From Diaporthe sp. PMI_573 (taxonomy: Eukaryota; Ascomycota; Sordariomycetes; Diaporthales; Diaporthaceae): a stretch of 64,000 bases of DNA. The stretch lies in contig JAJTUP010000103.1 of NCBI GenBank assembly GCA_021399435.1, forward strand, positions 1 to 64,000, written 5' to 3'. Shown piece after piece: positions 1 to 10,740 of this stretch. A program made the translations under genes and the position numbers. A model generated the notes under the pieces. That model was given only the letters and a program-made list of their open reading frames with translations, made no database searches and was not told the origin of the DNA. Within the stretch, counting starts at the first letter, position 1, and each line of letters begins with the position of its first letter.

Positions 1-1809
1 TCACAGTGGCCCACCTGTGTCGGCAACAACTGAACCGTAGGCTTCCCCAGATTTGCACGAAAGTGAGTAGGATGATAAGACATTTCTCCAGTGACGACCT
101 CGCTTGCGATATGTAGCGTGAAGTGCCGAGCCTGCAAGCAGGAGGCATCACAAGAAGAATCCTGAGGACGAGATATTCATGGTGGCCTTCACCATGACGG
201 TGGCGCATCTTGGCACTTCGATCGACGTTGCCTTCGAGGCCCAGGGACTCAACTCGGATCCAGGGGGGCACTAATGAAGATCCATTGGGGGCCAGAAGCT
301 AATCCTGGCCTAAGTATGCTCTGTACCTTGCACTCACACATCCACAACGTGTGTGTGTCTCTGTGCTTATCGCACCGGCTGAGAGGATTTGGAGTATCTG
401 GGCGGGGGTCCCTGGAATGTTTTCTGCCGCGTCCAGGGATTTGACATGCGGGGGCTACCGGCGCCAATCCGATTGAACATCAGTTGCCGACCGTGCTTCT
501 GCTAGCCTTGGTGGGTTAAGATGCCTCCCGACCCGACTACCACCCAAAGAGTGTAATGAATACGTATTGAGGAGACAAATCACACAACCTATGCGCGAAG
601 AGAGAAGAGATACGGTTTTTACCGTCGACTGTAATGACACCCGCTTGCCCTTCGAGGTGTCGTTCGTGTGGCGTCCCACCATTTCTGGCGTCTGATAGAG
701 TTTGCAATACCATTGCCGTTATTGAAATTGTGAGGCCACAGTCATATAGAATCGTTAGCGATACACAGAAGAGAAGGATTAATCGAGCATGTCGGCCACT
801 TGACCGAGTAGTCTATTGTCCACATATCATGTGTGCACAGCTGCTGCCACTCTATTGTAGTGACCACCGATATCCCCAGTGATCCTGAAACTACCGACAT
901 GATTCAGGTCCGACTCTTTTAGGTCTCTTGCGTCAGTGGTTCAATGCAAACCGACCTATTGGATCTGATTTACTTCCTGGGGATAATGGCCACAGAGTTC
1001 CACGGCTTCGCGAAGGATGTGTCGGTGACAGCGCCACGAGTTCTAGACCCCTCGTTGATCGTCATGATCGCCGGTACCTACATTTCACGTGAATTCTCCA
1101 TTGTCTTACCTTGAGTTCTACGGCGATATGTGCGGGCTACCCAGCCGCCCTCCCCAACGCCATGATCTGCGACCCCATGCAACGGATAGTCAGTATCCGA
1201 CTTCTGCAGTGACGTTGTTCCAGCTCATGTGCCGGAACGTAGTGGCTTTCTGCCATACTCAACGCAGTTGTACTGTGATAATTTGGATAGTTTTGGTGAG
1301 ACGTTTGATTGAGTTCAACGCTACTCGTGCCGTGAACGGGCCCAGCGACGCGGCCGCCCACACAGCGCCACAATAACGCCGCCCTTCGACCACGGCCACC
1401 AGTGGCTTTTTACTGGCCTGGCTACGATTGTGATAGACAGAAGTATCTCTAGTACGAAGTAGTGCTAGTGTCAAATTCGTGCCGCTGGTACACACCACCA
1501 GTCCCAACAACAGCCCCCTGTCTGTTGGTGGTGGTGGTGGACGGACGCCGTTGCAATTTCCGGCGCCCGTACTAATCACTTGGGATAGCCACGAACGTAG
1601 GGGCCACATATAGAATCCACCATCGCATCTCCATCGACAAGAGAACTTTATTTACGGCGATTTTCCCTTCCCGCTTCCCCATGCTTTCCGTTATCCACAG
1701 GACAGGACCCATCCCTCGGACTTTGCCGCAGGCGACGTGCTCCTCCTAGATCCGCCGGCTGCTAACTCAACACACACACAAACACACACACCCACACACG
1801 TCGCCCACC
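1..1809. other. Left-end stretch without a supportable gene
   Basis: Only short, unrelated open frames are seen on both strands, none with a recognisable domain or a splice pattern that extends it. Near 1526-1540 there is a GGT/TGG microsatellite. The last 40 bases form a CA-rich leader of the next gene. The stretch probably serves as the upstream region of the rhodopsin-like gene at 1810, but no promoter element can be defended. Confidence 0.5.
1770..1799 (+). repeat. CA dinucleotide tract in the 5' leader
   Basis: An almost pure CA run of about 30 bases ends roughly 10 bases before the ATG of the rhodopsin-like gene. It lies in the predicted 5' UTR. CA/CT-rich leaders just before the start are common in filamentous fungi; any role here is inference. 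Confidence 0.7.
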
Positions 1810-3269
1810 ATGGTGACCATGAATCATGAATACACCAAAGGCCAGATGATCAGTCTGGCCATTGTTTTCATGATAATTCCTACGGTCTTCTACGGGCTTC
1901 GCTTGTGGGCGAAACTGCTCGTCAAGCGATTTGCCTGGGATGATTATCTGACAGGAGCAGCGCTCGTAAGTTTCTTTGGCACCCTTTGCCCCGTCATATC
2001 AGAGGCGGCGAGTAGATAGCTGAACAAGAAATTCGCAGCTGGTATCCATCACGTGCTGTGCACTACAGCTAGCCAGTGCGTATATCACCAATTTCTGTTC
2101 CGAGAGCGTGAGAATAACCGTCTTTGAACAGCTGCGTTCCACGGCTATCTTGGCCAGCATCAGCCTCAAAATCCCGATGGCTCGGCAATCTTGGACGACC
2201 CCGGGTTGATCTTCTTCTTGGAGGTGAGTGGTCCTGGATGAGTAGTGTCTAACCTATCTACAGCGTGCAAGCTGACAAGAGCGCAGACCAAGTTCGCCAT
2301 CAACATGATATCCATCCTGGGCCTTGGCCTCGTCAAATCTTCCATCCTCGTCCTGTACTACAACCTGTTCCCAAGCAGGAAGTTCCGCTACGCCGTCTGG
2401 GGCGTCCTCGCCTTTGTGATCGGTTGGACCATCAGCTTCTTCTTCTCGCACCTGTTCACCTGCTTCCCCATCACCGTGTTCATCGAGCCTTACTATAATA
2501 ACTCGTGCGTGCAAACGGTGCCTATGTTCCTGGCGGTACTGTTCACCGATGTGATTGCCGACTGGGCAATACTGTTACTCCCAATTCCGATGGTTCTCAA
2601 GGTGCAACTACCTCTCAAAAAGAAGCTTGCAGTTCTGGGCATGCTGGGATTGGGCGCTACGTAAGTACTATTCTGTCCGCGTCCCTGTGTTGGCAGGAAT
2701 AGCCAGCGGTGTCCATGGGCTTAGCTGACGCACAACAGCGTATGCGCCGTCAGCGTCACGAGAGTAATCGCGACCTTCGCAATCGCAGAAGAATACATCA
2801 AGCACCCAAACGACAACATATGTAAGTATCATTTCCGGGAAGCCGTCTGCACTCACCTATGGCGCAACCTCCTCCTAACCGCCAGCCCACAGACTACACC
2901 GCCCCGGTCTTCTTCTGGACCAACATCGAGCTGTCCCTGGCCATCGTGTGCGCCTGCCTGCCGACCCTGCGGCCCATCTGGTCGCACTTCTTCCCCAAGC
3001 CCGCGGCGACGGGCACGTCGGACTACGCGTACGGGTCCTCGGGCCGCGTGGGCGCCATGAAGCACAGCCTCAAGTACAGCAACCGGAAGCCGCCGTACGA
3101 GGAGCTCGACGAGCTCGAGCTGACCATGTACGACCAGAATCAGACGGTGGGCCGATCGACTTCGCCGGAGGGGAAGGACATCATCAAGCAGACCACGATA
3201 CAACAGACTATCGGGCCGGCTGATAGCTCGAGCACTGCGAACCTGAGGGGGAATACATTTGAGGGATGA
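1810..3269 (+). CDS. Fungal rhodopsin-like (SAT4/PTH11-type) integral membrane protein
   Basis: Six exons fit GT-AG splicing and keep one frame: 1810-1965, 2039-2075, 2132-2223, 2272-2660, 2739-2821 and 2893-3269, giving 377 residues. The acceptor before 2272 is AAG rather than CAG and is the least certain splice. The ATG sits in a good context (CCACCATGG) after a CA-rich leader. Hydrophobic segments repeat along the protein. Family landmarks are visible: the RLWAKLLVKRFAWDDY segment, a HGYLGQH loop, LVKSSILVLYYNLF, an FFFSHLFTCFP helix, WAILLLPIPMVLKVQLPLKKK and YTAPVFFWTNIELSLAIVCACLPTLRP. These match the fungal seven-helix rhodopsin-like family that includes SAT4 and PTH11-like proteins. 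Family members lie in membranes; ligands are mostly unknown. The C-terminal tail after about residue 290 is polar and acidic, as usual for the family. It looks intact and host-derived. Confidence 0.88.
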
Positions 3270-3937
3270 GCGAGGAGGAGTAGTGCAGACGGAAAGTGGT
3301 TATCATCTAGACACATCTATGTCCTGCACTTTGATTGACTGTGCTGGTCCTTACTTCACAGGTGGCGCTCCATCTTGCGAGATGTAGATGGCAAAGCCAA
3401 AGACTACTACAGAACATTGTAATATAGACACAGCTATGTTCTCTGATTTCGGGAACAGGACTGCAAGCAAGAGGGTTGCATGCATGGCGATTTAATGTCA
3501 AAGGATATGCTGTTGAATGATACTGTTCCAATTCATTAATTGCTGGCTCACTAAATTGTCAAAGTTGACGCCCGGAATGGTCAGAATCGCAAACCCCCAC
3601 CAAAGTCCCATGAGGCAGTTCAGAGACGTCTGACGAGATTTCCAAGACGAAGCCGCGAACACGTAGCAATTATACGTGGTAATTAAACGTAGCAATCCGT
3701 GTCTCTGTGTCGAACCCTGCTCATAACCGGGTGTGTATCACTGGGATCCTTCCTGCTTGAATACTGAATTCATTCTGGGGGTTGGAATTCGGGGCCATGC
3801 CATCGGAGTTTGGGAGATTTGAGTGTCCGAGTGTCAATCCATACATAATTGCATATGCGAACGCGATGATGTACGGTATAAGGTTTATGAAGTCCATATG
3901 ACTTTCTGATCGCTATTCTCTATGATGTTTGACCAGA
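3270..3937. other. Intergenic stretch
   Basis: No open frame with a recognisable domain. The stretch is moderately AT-rich and would hold the 3' end of the rhodopsin-like gene. Nothing else is seen. Confidence 0.5.
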
Positions 3938-4318
3938 TCATGAGATATATTTGACGTTAATAGTTCCCCTCCATGACCTCGTTTCCTCCCTGAAGCGAAG
4001 ATCTTTCAAGCTTACCTTCCAGCCTTTTCCTCTAACTACAAAATGTCGGTCTGGTGTTCGGCATCTATGAGAATGTTGCCACGGCCAATTGCTCCATGAG
4101 CATGGGAGCTGTGAAGAAGCTGGTCCAATTGCGCAATCGAAGCTAAAGTCGACTCCATATCCCAGCGAACTCCAAATGCTGTCCCAAATACCCCAACTAG
4201 AGACGCACTTCCACCCTCCTCCGCCCTGTTTCATTCTTGAAAACTGCAGGCCAATCATTAAAGCCTGGTATTCATCGTCCTCTTCTATATCTTGGTTGTT
4301 TGCAGTCTCAAGTGACAA
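3938..4318 (-). pseudogene. Possible protein-kinase-like fragment
   Basis: The open frame on the minus strand gives 126 residues with no clear domain. A second minus-strand frame around 4020-4200 reads FGTAFGVRWD, then QLDQLLHSSHAHG, then GRGNILIDAE. This resembles the catalytic-loop pattern of fungal kinase-like proteins (H-G-x-I ... N-I-L-I-D) and ends at an in-frame stop. The two frames together suggest a broken kinase-like relic downstream of the HET gene. An alternative is a spliced C-terminal exon of the HET gene, but no splice pair could be defended. Weak call. Confidence 0.25.
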
Positions 4319-4414
4319 GCTGCCAAGAAGACGCCGGAATGGAACTATTTTGTAATTCGATTTGTTTTCAGGATGCCAAAGTCGACGCGCACAGCGCTTG
4401 GTCGGCCAGGTGCC

Positions 4415-5785
4415 CTAGGAATTGCTCGAAGAGGTAAATTTCAAATATATGAGGATGCTGCTGTCGATCATGACGGCCTCTCTGCACATATCAACGAGAG
4501 AAAGAGCAAGGCGGGCCTTCTTCCTGAACAAAGGTGTCATTCGCTCGTTGTCAGCGTACCGCAAACTCTCAGGGGTGAACGGACAGCTCAAGACTCCTGC
4601 CGTGGCAGGAAGGAGGTCCACCCAGTGTTCGATGACTTCCATGCGGTCATTTTCGTCAATGATAGAGGGGTCCATCGAGAAGGGGCGCGTAAAAGCAGTG
4701 TCCCAGTAGATCTCCCTCAAGTCTCTTGTGTAGTCGATAGTCCCGGTCAAGGTCGAGGGCAGTGTATTGGTGCATCCACCACAACGCGCTAGGAGCCCTA
4801 GTAAGCCATAGATGCGGTCAATAGGCTTCGAAGCATTGCAGTCCCGTCCCCATCTCACAACCTGCTGAAATGAGATTTGGTTGTCATGTACAGCTGCCCG
4901 TGCCTCAATTGGAACTCGAAGTTTGCTAAGTTCATCTCGTGCTGCCCGGAACATGTAGTAAAAGTAAGACTTGTAGGTGAGCAAGAAGTTATCAAAGTCC
5001 AGGCTGACGCCGCCGAACATCAGTGTCACTTTCTTTGCCAGTGCTACTTCCTGCGTGATCCAGGCCCGTGTCCAGTAAGGCAGGGAAAGAGTATTGAGAA
5101 TCGGTTGTACCATGTGCCCTTGGCTCAACTGTACGACTTCCTTGATAGCTCTGGGGAGATTTTCGCGAGCAAAGGCTGGATCTGGCTCTGATGACTCGGG
5201 AGCAACAAGCCAACGGTCTTCCTGAAGCATCAATCTCTTGGCATATGTCCAGCACAACAACTTCGGCTGTGCAAAGAAGTTTTCCACGGGTGTCCTTTTT
5301 TCTGTCACTTTTTCGGAAATGAACATGAGGTCTCCTTCAAAGTCTGATGAGGCTAGCATAGACAAGCTAGCAGGACCTGATATCCAAGAGGAGCGGCTAC
5401 AACCAAGCCAAGAGATAGTCATCTTTGCCTCCGAGTAAATATGTCCCATACGAGGTATTTGATGGCCCATTTCTTCGTGGTTGCTCTGATTGAGGCATAG
5501 AAAGTCGGTCCAAATCCAGCTCTCGGTCTGATGCGATCGCTGCATTTGATCCAAGAACTCCCAGAGCGCCTCGTGAATGTCAACGACGGAGTCGTTAACA
5601 TAGATCTGTCTGGTCGGTTTTGGATCACCCCAGTAGTACGAGAGAGCATCATACGGTGGGAAATGCTCATCGTATTGAGTCAGAGTGCAAGCAACGAGGC
5701 CGTTCCTGAGCCCTGGGTGGATTTTCATGAGCCGGATGCTTTTCTCCGCCAGCGGCTGGAAATGGTACGCTGCTGGTGATGCCAT
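4415..5785 (-). CDS. HET-domain (heterokaryon incompatibility) protein
   Basis: A single uninterrupted frame gives 456 residues. The N-terminal third carries HET-domain landmarks: YDALSYYWGD near residue 45, the segment around IWTDFLCLNQSN near 92-103, and MGHIYSEAKMTISWLG near 113-128. HET domains mediate non-self recognition after hyphal fusion and can trigger compartmented cell death; many family members have no tested role. Later landmarks typical of the family are PYWTRAWITQEVALAKKV and IDRIYGLLGL. The frame ends without an added WD40, NACHT or ankyrin region, so this is the short HET architecture. It is one of the longest intact host-type genes in the left third. Its neighbours are a kinase-like scrap and a hAT element, which fits an accessory region. 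Confidence 0.9.
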   Translation of the reverse strand: MASPAAYHFQPLAEKSIRLMKIHPGLRNGLVACTLTQYDEHFPPYDALSYYWGDPKPTRQIYVNDSVVDIHEALWEFLDQMQRSHQTESWIWTDFLCLNQSNHEEMGHQIPRMGHIYSEAKMTISWLGCSRSSWISGPASLSMLASSDFEGDLMFISEKVTEKRTPVENFFAQPKLLCWTYAKRLMLQEDRWLVAPESSEPDPAFARENLPRAIKEVVQLSQGHMVQPILNTLSLPYWTRAWITQEVALAKKVTLMFGGVSLDFDNFLLTYKSYFYYMFRAARDELSKLRVPIEARAAVHDNQISFQQVVRWGRDCNASKPIDRIYGLLGLLARCGGCTNTLPSTLTGTIDYTRDLREIYWDTAFTRPFSMDPSIIDENDRMEVIEHWVDLLPATAGVLSCPFTPESLRYADNERMTPLFRKKARLALSLVDMCREAVMIDSSILIYLKFTSSSNS

Positions 5786-6609
5786 CTGGGCGGGGTTTAT
5801 ATTGTTGGCTAAAAGCAGTTTGAGACAGTGAGTACGCTTTGTAGACTCCTGAACATCAACAGTGGATGGAAAATGTGAATCTCACGCGAAAGAATGCGGC
5901 GAAGCACTGGCTGCTGACGGTCAACAGGTAACACAAGCTCCGCACAATACCTCGAAGTGGTAAGGCCCTTCAGATCACGTGTTTCCTGCACATGGAAGTA
6001 GAGAAAGTCATCAACCGCTCCGGCACACGTTTTGCAGATCGATGAGCGATCGGGGCAGCTCCCATGTGTCAATACCTTTACCCTATATTCACGACGAGTC
6101 CTATTGTTATGCAGATGCAGGTGTTGTCTCCCACCATCGACGCAATGTGATTAAGCTAGGGCCCTTGAATGAACACGATGTGCATTCTTGTCACCATGTT
6201 ACCTGAAGCATAAATATCTGTACATTCTTAGAAAAGGCGTTGTTTTTGAGTATGTGGATGGCCGTTTAAATGACATCTGGAATCTCAGTGAATGGATAAA
6301 GTCCATCTTTTGTTCGTTAATGTCACTTAGAAGCCTCATAAAGGCTAAGGTCGGCATTGTATCCCAATGTTATACAACGCTGGGTGTATGTAATGGATTG
6401 AAAATGAAACCACATAAAATCTAAGAGCTATCATCACGAAAGCGTATTCGAGTATGCTGAAGGAGCGGTTTGAACTCACTTGATGCCTAGGCACTGCCGA
6501 CTACCCCGCGAGAATGAGAGCAAGCAACGCTCCAGTCCTTTATTCCTATTCCCATCCTGGTCGAACCACCGTTCAGGTAGGAAGCCTTTTTATAATCCGA
6601 ACAACATTC
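5786..6609. other. Intergenic stretch between the HET gene and a hAT element
   Basis: Short frames only, for example 5809-6072 on the minus strand and 6188-6424 on the plus strand. None has a recognisable domain. It would contain the HET promoter, but no site can be supported. Confidence 0.4.
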
Positions 6610-6619
6610 CAGAGCAGGC

Positions 6620-6795
6620 CATCGGTCGATCGGATGGCCAAATCCCATCCGATTCCGATATCGATTTGAAATCGATCGAATAGACTGAAGCCCATCCGAT
6701 TCCGAATCGGATTGGTCTATATCGAATCGGATCCGATCCGATTTGCCTATATCCGATTCGGAATCGGATATCAGATCTGCTAAATCGGATTGGGT
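6620..6795. repeat. Left subterminal array of ATCGGAT words
   Basis: The words ATCGGAT, ATCCGAT, CGAATCGG and their complements recur about a dozen times in 175 bases, many as local palindromes. The same vocabulary fills the right end at 8575-8760. hAT elements usually have short subterminal motifs bound by the transposase in addition to the TIR, so this is the likely binding array. Confidence 0.8.
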
Positions 6796-6822
6796 GCGTA
6801 TTTGAGGCTATTCCCAGTTATA

Positions 6823-8425
6823 TTAGCTACGTTGTGCCCATCTAGTTAATTCCCGTGCAATATCACTTTGTAACGCCGTACTAGATGCCCGATCTAACAA
6901 TTCAAGTGGCAATTCAGCCTTGTAGACGCCTGCTTTGCTCCAAGACCTAATACACTGGCTGGCGCCAATAACGTGCCGCTGAAGACAAGACCTCCGTGCT
7001 AACACCATCTGCCCAACGCTACTAAACTGACGCTCAGTTTCTGCTGCTGCTGAAGGTATCGTGAGAAAGTCAACTGCCATATAAGACAGCTTGGGGAATC
7101 GTTTTGCGCCAATATCCCGCCACCACGCGATTGGGTCGTTTAGATACGCCTTTGAGTTGACTACTGGCTCAACAAGATATGTATCTAGCTCGTCTTGTTG
7201 TATATCCTCTCGTTGTATAGGCTCAGGGTCCTTGCCTTTATTGCCCCTTCTCCTCTTATTTGCTAGCCGTGTATCTTGTGAATTAGGAACCTCGTCGTCA
7301 GCATCGTTCGCGAAGCCAGTTTCGGAGGACCTGGTCAAGCGGCAGGCGCTTACAACCCTCACCATACATCAAGGCGCGGGTACAGAGCTGCAAAACGTGC
7401 GGACCACAGCTAATCTGCCTCTCCTCAGCGTCAAGCCCAAGTGCTTCGCCAATCTTGGCCATCGTTGTCCTATTCTTAGACTCGTTATCCAAGGTACAGT
7501 AGCCCACGCAATCTTGAATCTCAAAAAAGCAGATTATGGCTAAGATTTCCTCAGCAATATCAGAACCTCTATGGCACTTCATCAAAAATGGCAAACCTAA
7601 CAAGATAGTCCATCTGTTAAAGTCTTTGTCGATAAAATTGGCAGTTAACCCTACAAATAACGTAAATCTCCTCGAGGTCCAGCCGTCAAACATTAGATAG
7701 ATCAAGCCGCACGCGCTTCAAAGGAAAGCTCTGATTTTGGGTAGGGCGCGGTGATATTCACGCAAAAGGAGGCGAACAAGGGTTTTCGAGTGTGGTAGGT
7801 CCTTCTCCTCAAGCACGGGGTTGTTATACAGCTGTTGACGGCGCCAACGAGTATCATTCACGATATTGAATGACAGATTCGAGCAGACAAGCCAGTCAAG
7901 TATCAATAAGTCGTTCACCGGCTTCTTGAAGCGTATTATTAACTGCCCGTAGACTGCTTGTTGCGCCGGTTTCGAAAAGTCGATCATAGAGTTGAGGGTC
8001 CTCTGCGAGGGTACAGGCGTAGACTCGGCTTCATTAATCTGCACAGCATTCTAGGCGTCAGCTTATAAACCCTCATCTATTTTGTCACATACCTTAGGGT
8101 CTATAACGCCATGGCTGTCCTTTAGATGCTTCTCGATGGACCTGCTAGTTGTAGCCACGAATTTGGTATCCTTCTCAGGTTTCTTTGCAAGAAAACAAGA
8201 CTCGCACACCCAGATCTGATCTTGGTTTTTAGGCCGAGAACAATCTCTGAGTCTAAAGCCATATCGCCACCACCATTTGCGTTCTTTTGTTGGGTTATGG
8301 TAGTTGGCAAGCCCTGGGTAAGCTGCCCAGCGTTCCTCAGTCCAAACGGAGTAATCAGGGTAGCCAACGATCTCGGTATCTTGTGGCGTGGTGGAAACGA
8401 GGGACGAGGGCGTAGGTGAGTCCAT
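6823..8425 (-). pseudogene. hAT transposase, internally deleted and interrupted
   Basis: Reading on the minus strand from 8425, exon 1 (8425-8093) encodes a BED-type zinc-finger region with W-V-C-E-S-C and a later H-L-K-D-S-H. A 42-bp GTATGT...TAG intron (8051-8092) keeps the frame. Exon 2 continues through 7718, where an in-frame TGA interrupts; the same frame continues as YLMFDGWTSRRFT, the hAT catalytic-domain landmark. After about 7300 the frame shifts into a segment (7365-6823) ending with NDPIAWWRDIG, LSYMAVDFLTIPS and AAAETERQFSSVG, the C-terminal hAT dimerisation domain. The central region expected between the two is missing. The TGA probably replaced CGA. The copy cannot make a full transposase. 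Confidence 0.88.
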
Positions 8426-8574
8426 TTTTGGCGCCCGCGAGGTCGAAAAAGAAACAATTCTTCGAGTGCTAAAGTAACGTAGGTATGAATAGGTAAAGAT
8501 TCTACGCGTTCCTCGCTTAATAATATACCTGGAACGGCCCTAACCAGGGCCTCTAGCGCCTTTAGTTGATAAGG

Positions 8575-8760
8575 GTCGCGATAACCTCACATCCGAATCG
8601 GTCAGATCCGATATCGATCGGATGGCCTCAAAATATATCGGATATCGATCGGATGGATGAGCCATCCGATCCGAATCTTAATCGGATGGCTGGCAAAAAA
8701 TCTCATCGATCATCTATCGGATCGGATATCCGATTCGGTCAGATCGGATAGCCGACCGAT
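8575..8760. repeat. Right subterminal array of ATCGGAT words
   Basis: Counterpart of the left array, with the words ATCGGAT, ATCCGAT and GATATCGATCGG repeated about a dozen times just inside the right TIR. It supports the element boundaries and the assignment of both ends to one element. Confidence 0.8.
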
Positions 8761-8771
8761 GGCCTGCTCTG

Positions 8772-9185
8772 CCATGGCTGCATATTAGTAACTACATCAT
8801 CTCAAGCTGGGCCATGGGTAATCCTCCACTTACGCCAATACCTGCGATGTCTGGGTTTGCCTCCACCACGTTTTTCCCCAAGCCACATTTCGAAACTCGA
8901 ATTCTCGACAGCTAGCCATGGTTTCGGATGGACCAGTACGTGGGGTTCTTCCGGTGTAAAGAGGGTGTCACAGTTTTTCCAATCCTCTTACTTTTCTTCC
9001 TGCCCGCGTCGCACACGATCCACTCGCCGTTCGCAGGCTACAAGGTCCTTATCTCCTTGACCTCGAAATTATTACGTTTTTAAGCGAAAAGGCTTGAGGC
9101 CAATCAGATGGGCCAGAACCCTTGTCAAAGAACCTCTGGTACAAAAAGGTACATACAAACCACAAGCCAAACACGAAAGTGAAAG
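8772..9185. other. Intergenic stretch
   Basis: A short plus-strand frame at 8857-9060 has no recognisable features. Nothing else can be supported. Confidence 0.4.
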
Positions 9186-9428
9186 TCAACCTTCGGAATG
9201 CCACTGATTCCAACAGTTCCTCTTCGAATTACTACACAACGCGACGCCGCATTCTTGGCACCCCGTAATAACCGAGTGTTTCTGAGGTGGTCGTTTTACT
9301 AGTTGTGGTTGATTTAGTAACATATTTTGTCGTTTTGAAGAGCAGAAAGCACAGAAGCCGCGTTTCGTGAGATGTACCTTCAAGTGGTTTGAGTTCTGCG
9401 AAGGGGTAGATTCTTCAGAACTTGCCAA
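9186..9428 (-). pseudogene. Cys-rich C-terminal scrap, probably of a piggyBac-like transposase
   Basis: The 80-residue frame has a Cys pattern of C-A-F-C near the start, then GCQECGVALCSNS, then a Cys and a His (NCWNQWHSEG). PiggyBac-derived transposases end with a zinc-binding module of the same order (C-x2-C ... C-x2-C-x-V-x-L-C ... C ... H). No DDE core is found upstream on the minus strand, so this would be an isolated 3' remnant. Another small zinc module cannot be excluded. Confidence 0.42.
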
Positions 9429-10006
9429 CCCGCTGTTCCACCCCCCACTGCAGCACTAGTCAGCCGGAGACACGCTACCTGAGCCGTGCAGGCGGGTGTG
9501 TCTTGTCCATACGGGTAACCATGGCCAGTGAGGATGAATGGTGCGGCTGACGCAGCCGAATCTGTTCTTTGGGAAGGAACCGTAGTCAGTATGTGACCTC
9601 TTTCCGCTGGGTGGAAAATTTCGTACTTATGAGGCTTTGGTACTTTCAGCACACAGGACTTCTGTTGAGTATTCAGAATGTATCATGGCTGTTTCGGTTA
9701 AGTACAGGTGCTTCTAAGAAGTATTATACTCTGCGCCGAATACAGACATACTTGAATACGATAGAATCATATTTATCGGTCGTAAAGTACTAATCTAAGA
9801 TGCTGAGGTACATAAAATAATACACTACATGGTATGTTGACATGATACAACGCAACTTCAAAAGTACAGGTCCGCATGGTACTTCAAAGAGCTAGTGATT
9901 AACACTGACGAAGAATCTCCGCAGACGTGGCACCCTATGTAAATACGGCCTCTCAGTGGATGTAAGATATATTTAACAGCCTCTGTTATACTCCAAATAC
10001 TGTATC
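9429..10006. other. Intergenic stretch upstream of the RING gene
   Basis: AT-rich towards its right end, with no domain-bearing frame. It likely holds the promoter of the small RING gene at 10007; no motif is convincing. Confidence 0.4.
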
Positions 10007-10585
10007 ATGTCCGCCAAGCATCATAGGTCGACGATGAAAGCCATTCGACCTGGCGCCTACAATGAAATTACTTCAAATGAAGAAATGATTGACCTTAGTG
10101 TTGACGTCGAAAGCTGTACAATCTGCTTTTCTGTTCTTACAAACGAGAGATACGGGTTCAATGGCTGTGGGCATGTAAGTATTGACTTTTTTGAGGTGTT
10201 TCTCAATCTGACATATAAATACAGATGATATGTATGGACTGTGTAGAGATAAGGGGCCATAAGCGTTGCCGACGTGACCCGTCTGAAGAGCAGGAGGTTT
10301 ATAGGCTGTGGAAGCTAGACGAATGTGCGATTTGCTACAGAATGATGAATGGAGAGTATGCTCTCCTAGCACTTCAATGTGGTAACTATAATCGTCCAGT
10401 TACATTATGATTGTTTGGACAACTAATACGATGTAGGACATATCTTTTGTGAGGAATGCTACATAGGATATGCTAGCACGTGGTTGAAACATAATCGTAC
10501 CTGTGTGAAGATTCCTTGCCCTTACTGTAAAGGGATTGTACAAGAGGTTTGGCGTTGTATTTATTATAATGTTCGAAATGATTGA
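10007..10585 (+). CDS. Small protein with two RING-like zinc modules
   Basis: Three exons (10007-10174, 10225-10381, 10437-10585) keep one frame through 50- and 55-bp introns and give 157 residues. Exons 1 and 2 join to CTICF...GCGHMICMDC, the first half of a RING (C-x2-C, C-x-H, C-x2-C). Exons 2 and 3 join to a second, complete C3HC4 set: CAIC, then QCGHIFCEEC, then PCPYCKG. Both introns fall next to a C-G-H motif, so the metal ligands are rebuilt only by splicing, which strongly supports the model. The first module has no obvious last C-x2-C pair. RING modules usually give ubiquitin-ligase activity. There is no signal peptide or membrane segment. The gene is intact in a transposon-rich neighbourhood, and its partner and substrate are unknown. 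Confidence 0.75.
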
Positions 10586-10659
10586 AGTAATGCAAGCCGG
10601 CTAAGCCTTTTCTCTAGAATGCGGATATCCGCGCCTAAAAAGCACTCGAATCTGCGCTT

Positions 10660-10740
10660 GGAACAGTCGGTCGTGATGGTTTGAGTAAACGTGAGGACCT
10701 TTGACCCAAAGCCGGGAATCGTCAACATTGGATGCTGTTC
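10660..10740 (-). repeat. Duplicated gene fragment matching 25021-25105
   Basis: The minus strand here reads CCAATGTTGACGATTCC..., encoding MLTIPGFGSKVLTFT. The plus strand near 25030-25100 encodes the same peptide with a few silent or single-base differences. The match covers roughly 65-75 bases and stops abruptly on both sides. It is a translocated piece of the gene at 24222-25133 or of a paralogue. Confidence 0.85.

Larger units (their letters stand above)
6610..8771 (-). mobile_element. Defective hAT DNA transposon with terminal inverted repeats
   Basis: The ends are inverted copies: the left end starts CAGAGCAGGCCATCGGTC at 6610, and the right end, read in reverse complement from 8771, gives the same bases. 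Inside both ends lie arrays of ATCGGAT-like words. Between them, on the minus strand, are hAT transposase parts in order. The element is about 2.2 kb, short for an autonomous hAT. The transposase lacks the middle region and has an in-frame stop, so the copy is not autonomous. No matching 8-bp target duplication is seen (left flank CAACATTC, right flank CCATGGCT), so the insertion is old or the site was rearranged. Confidence 0.88.
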
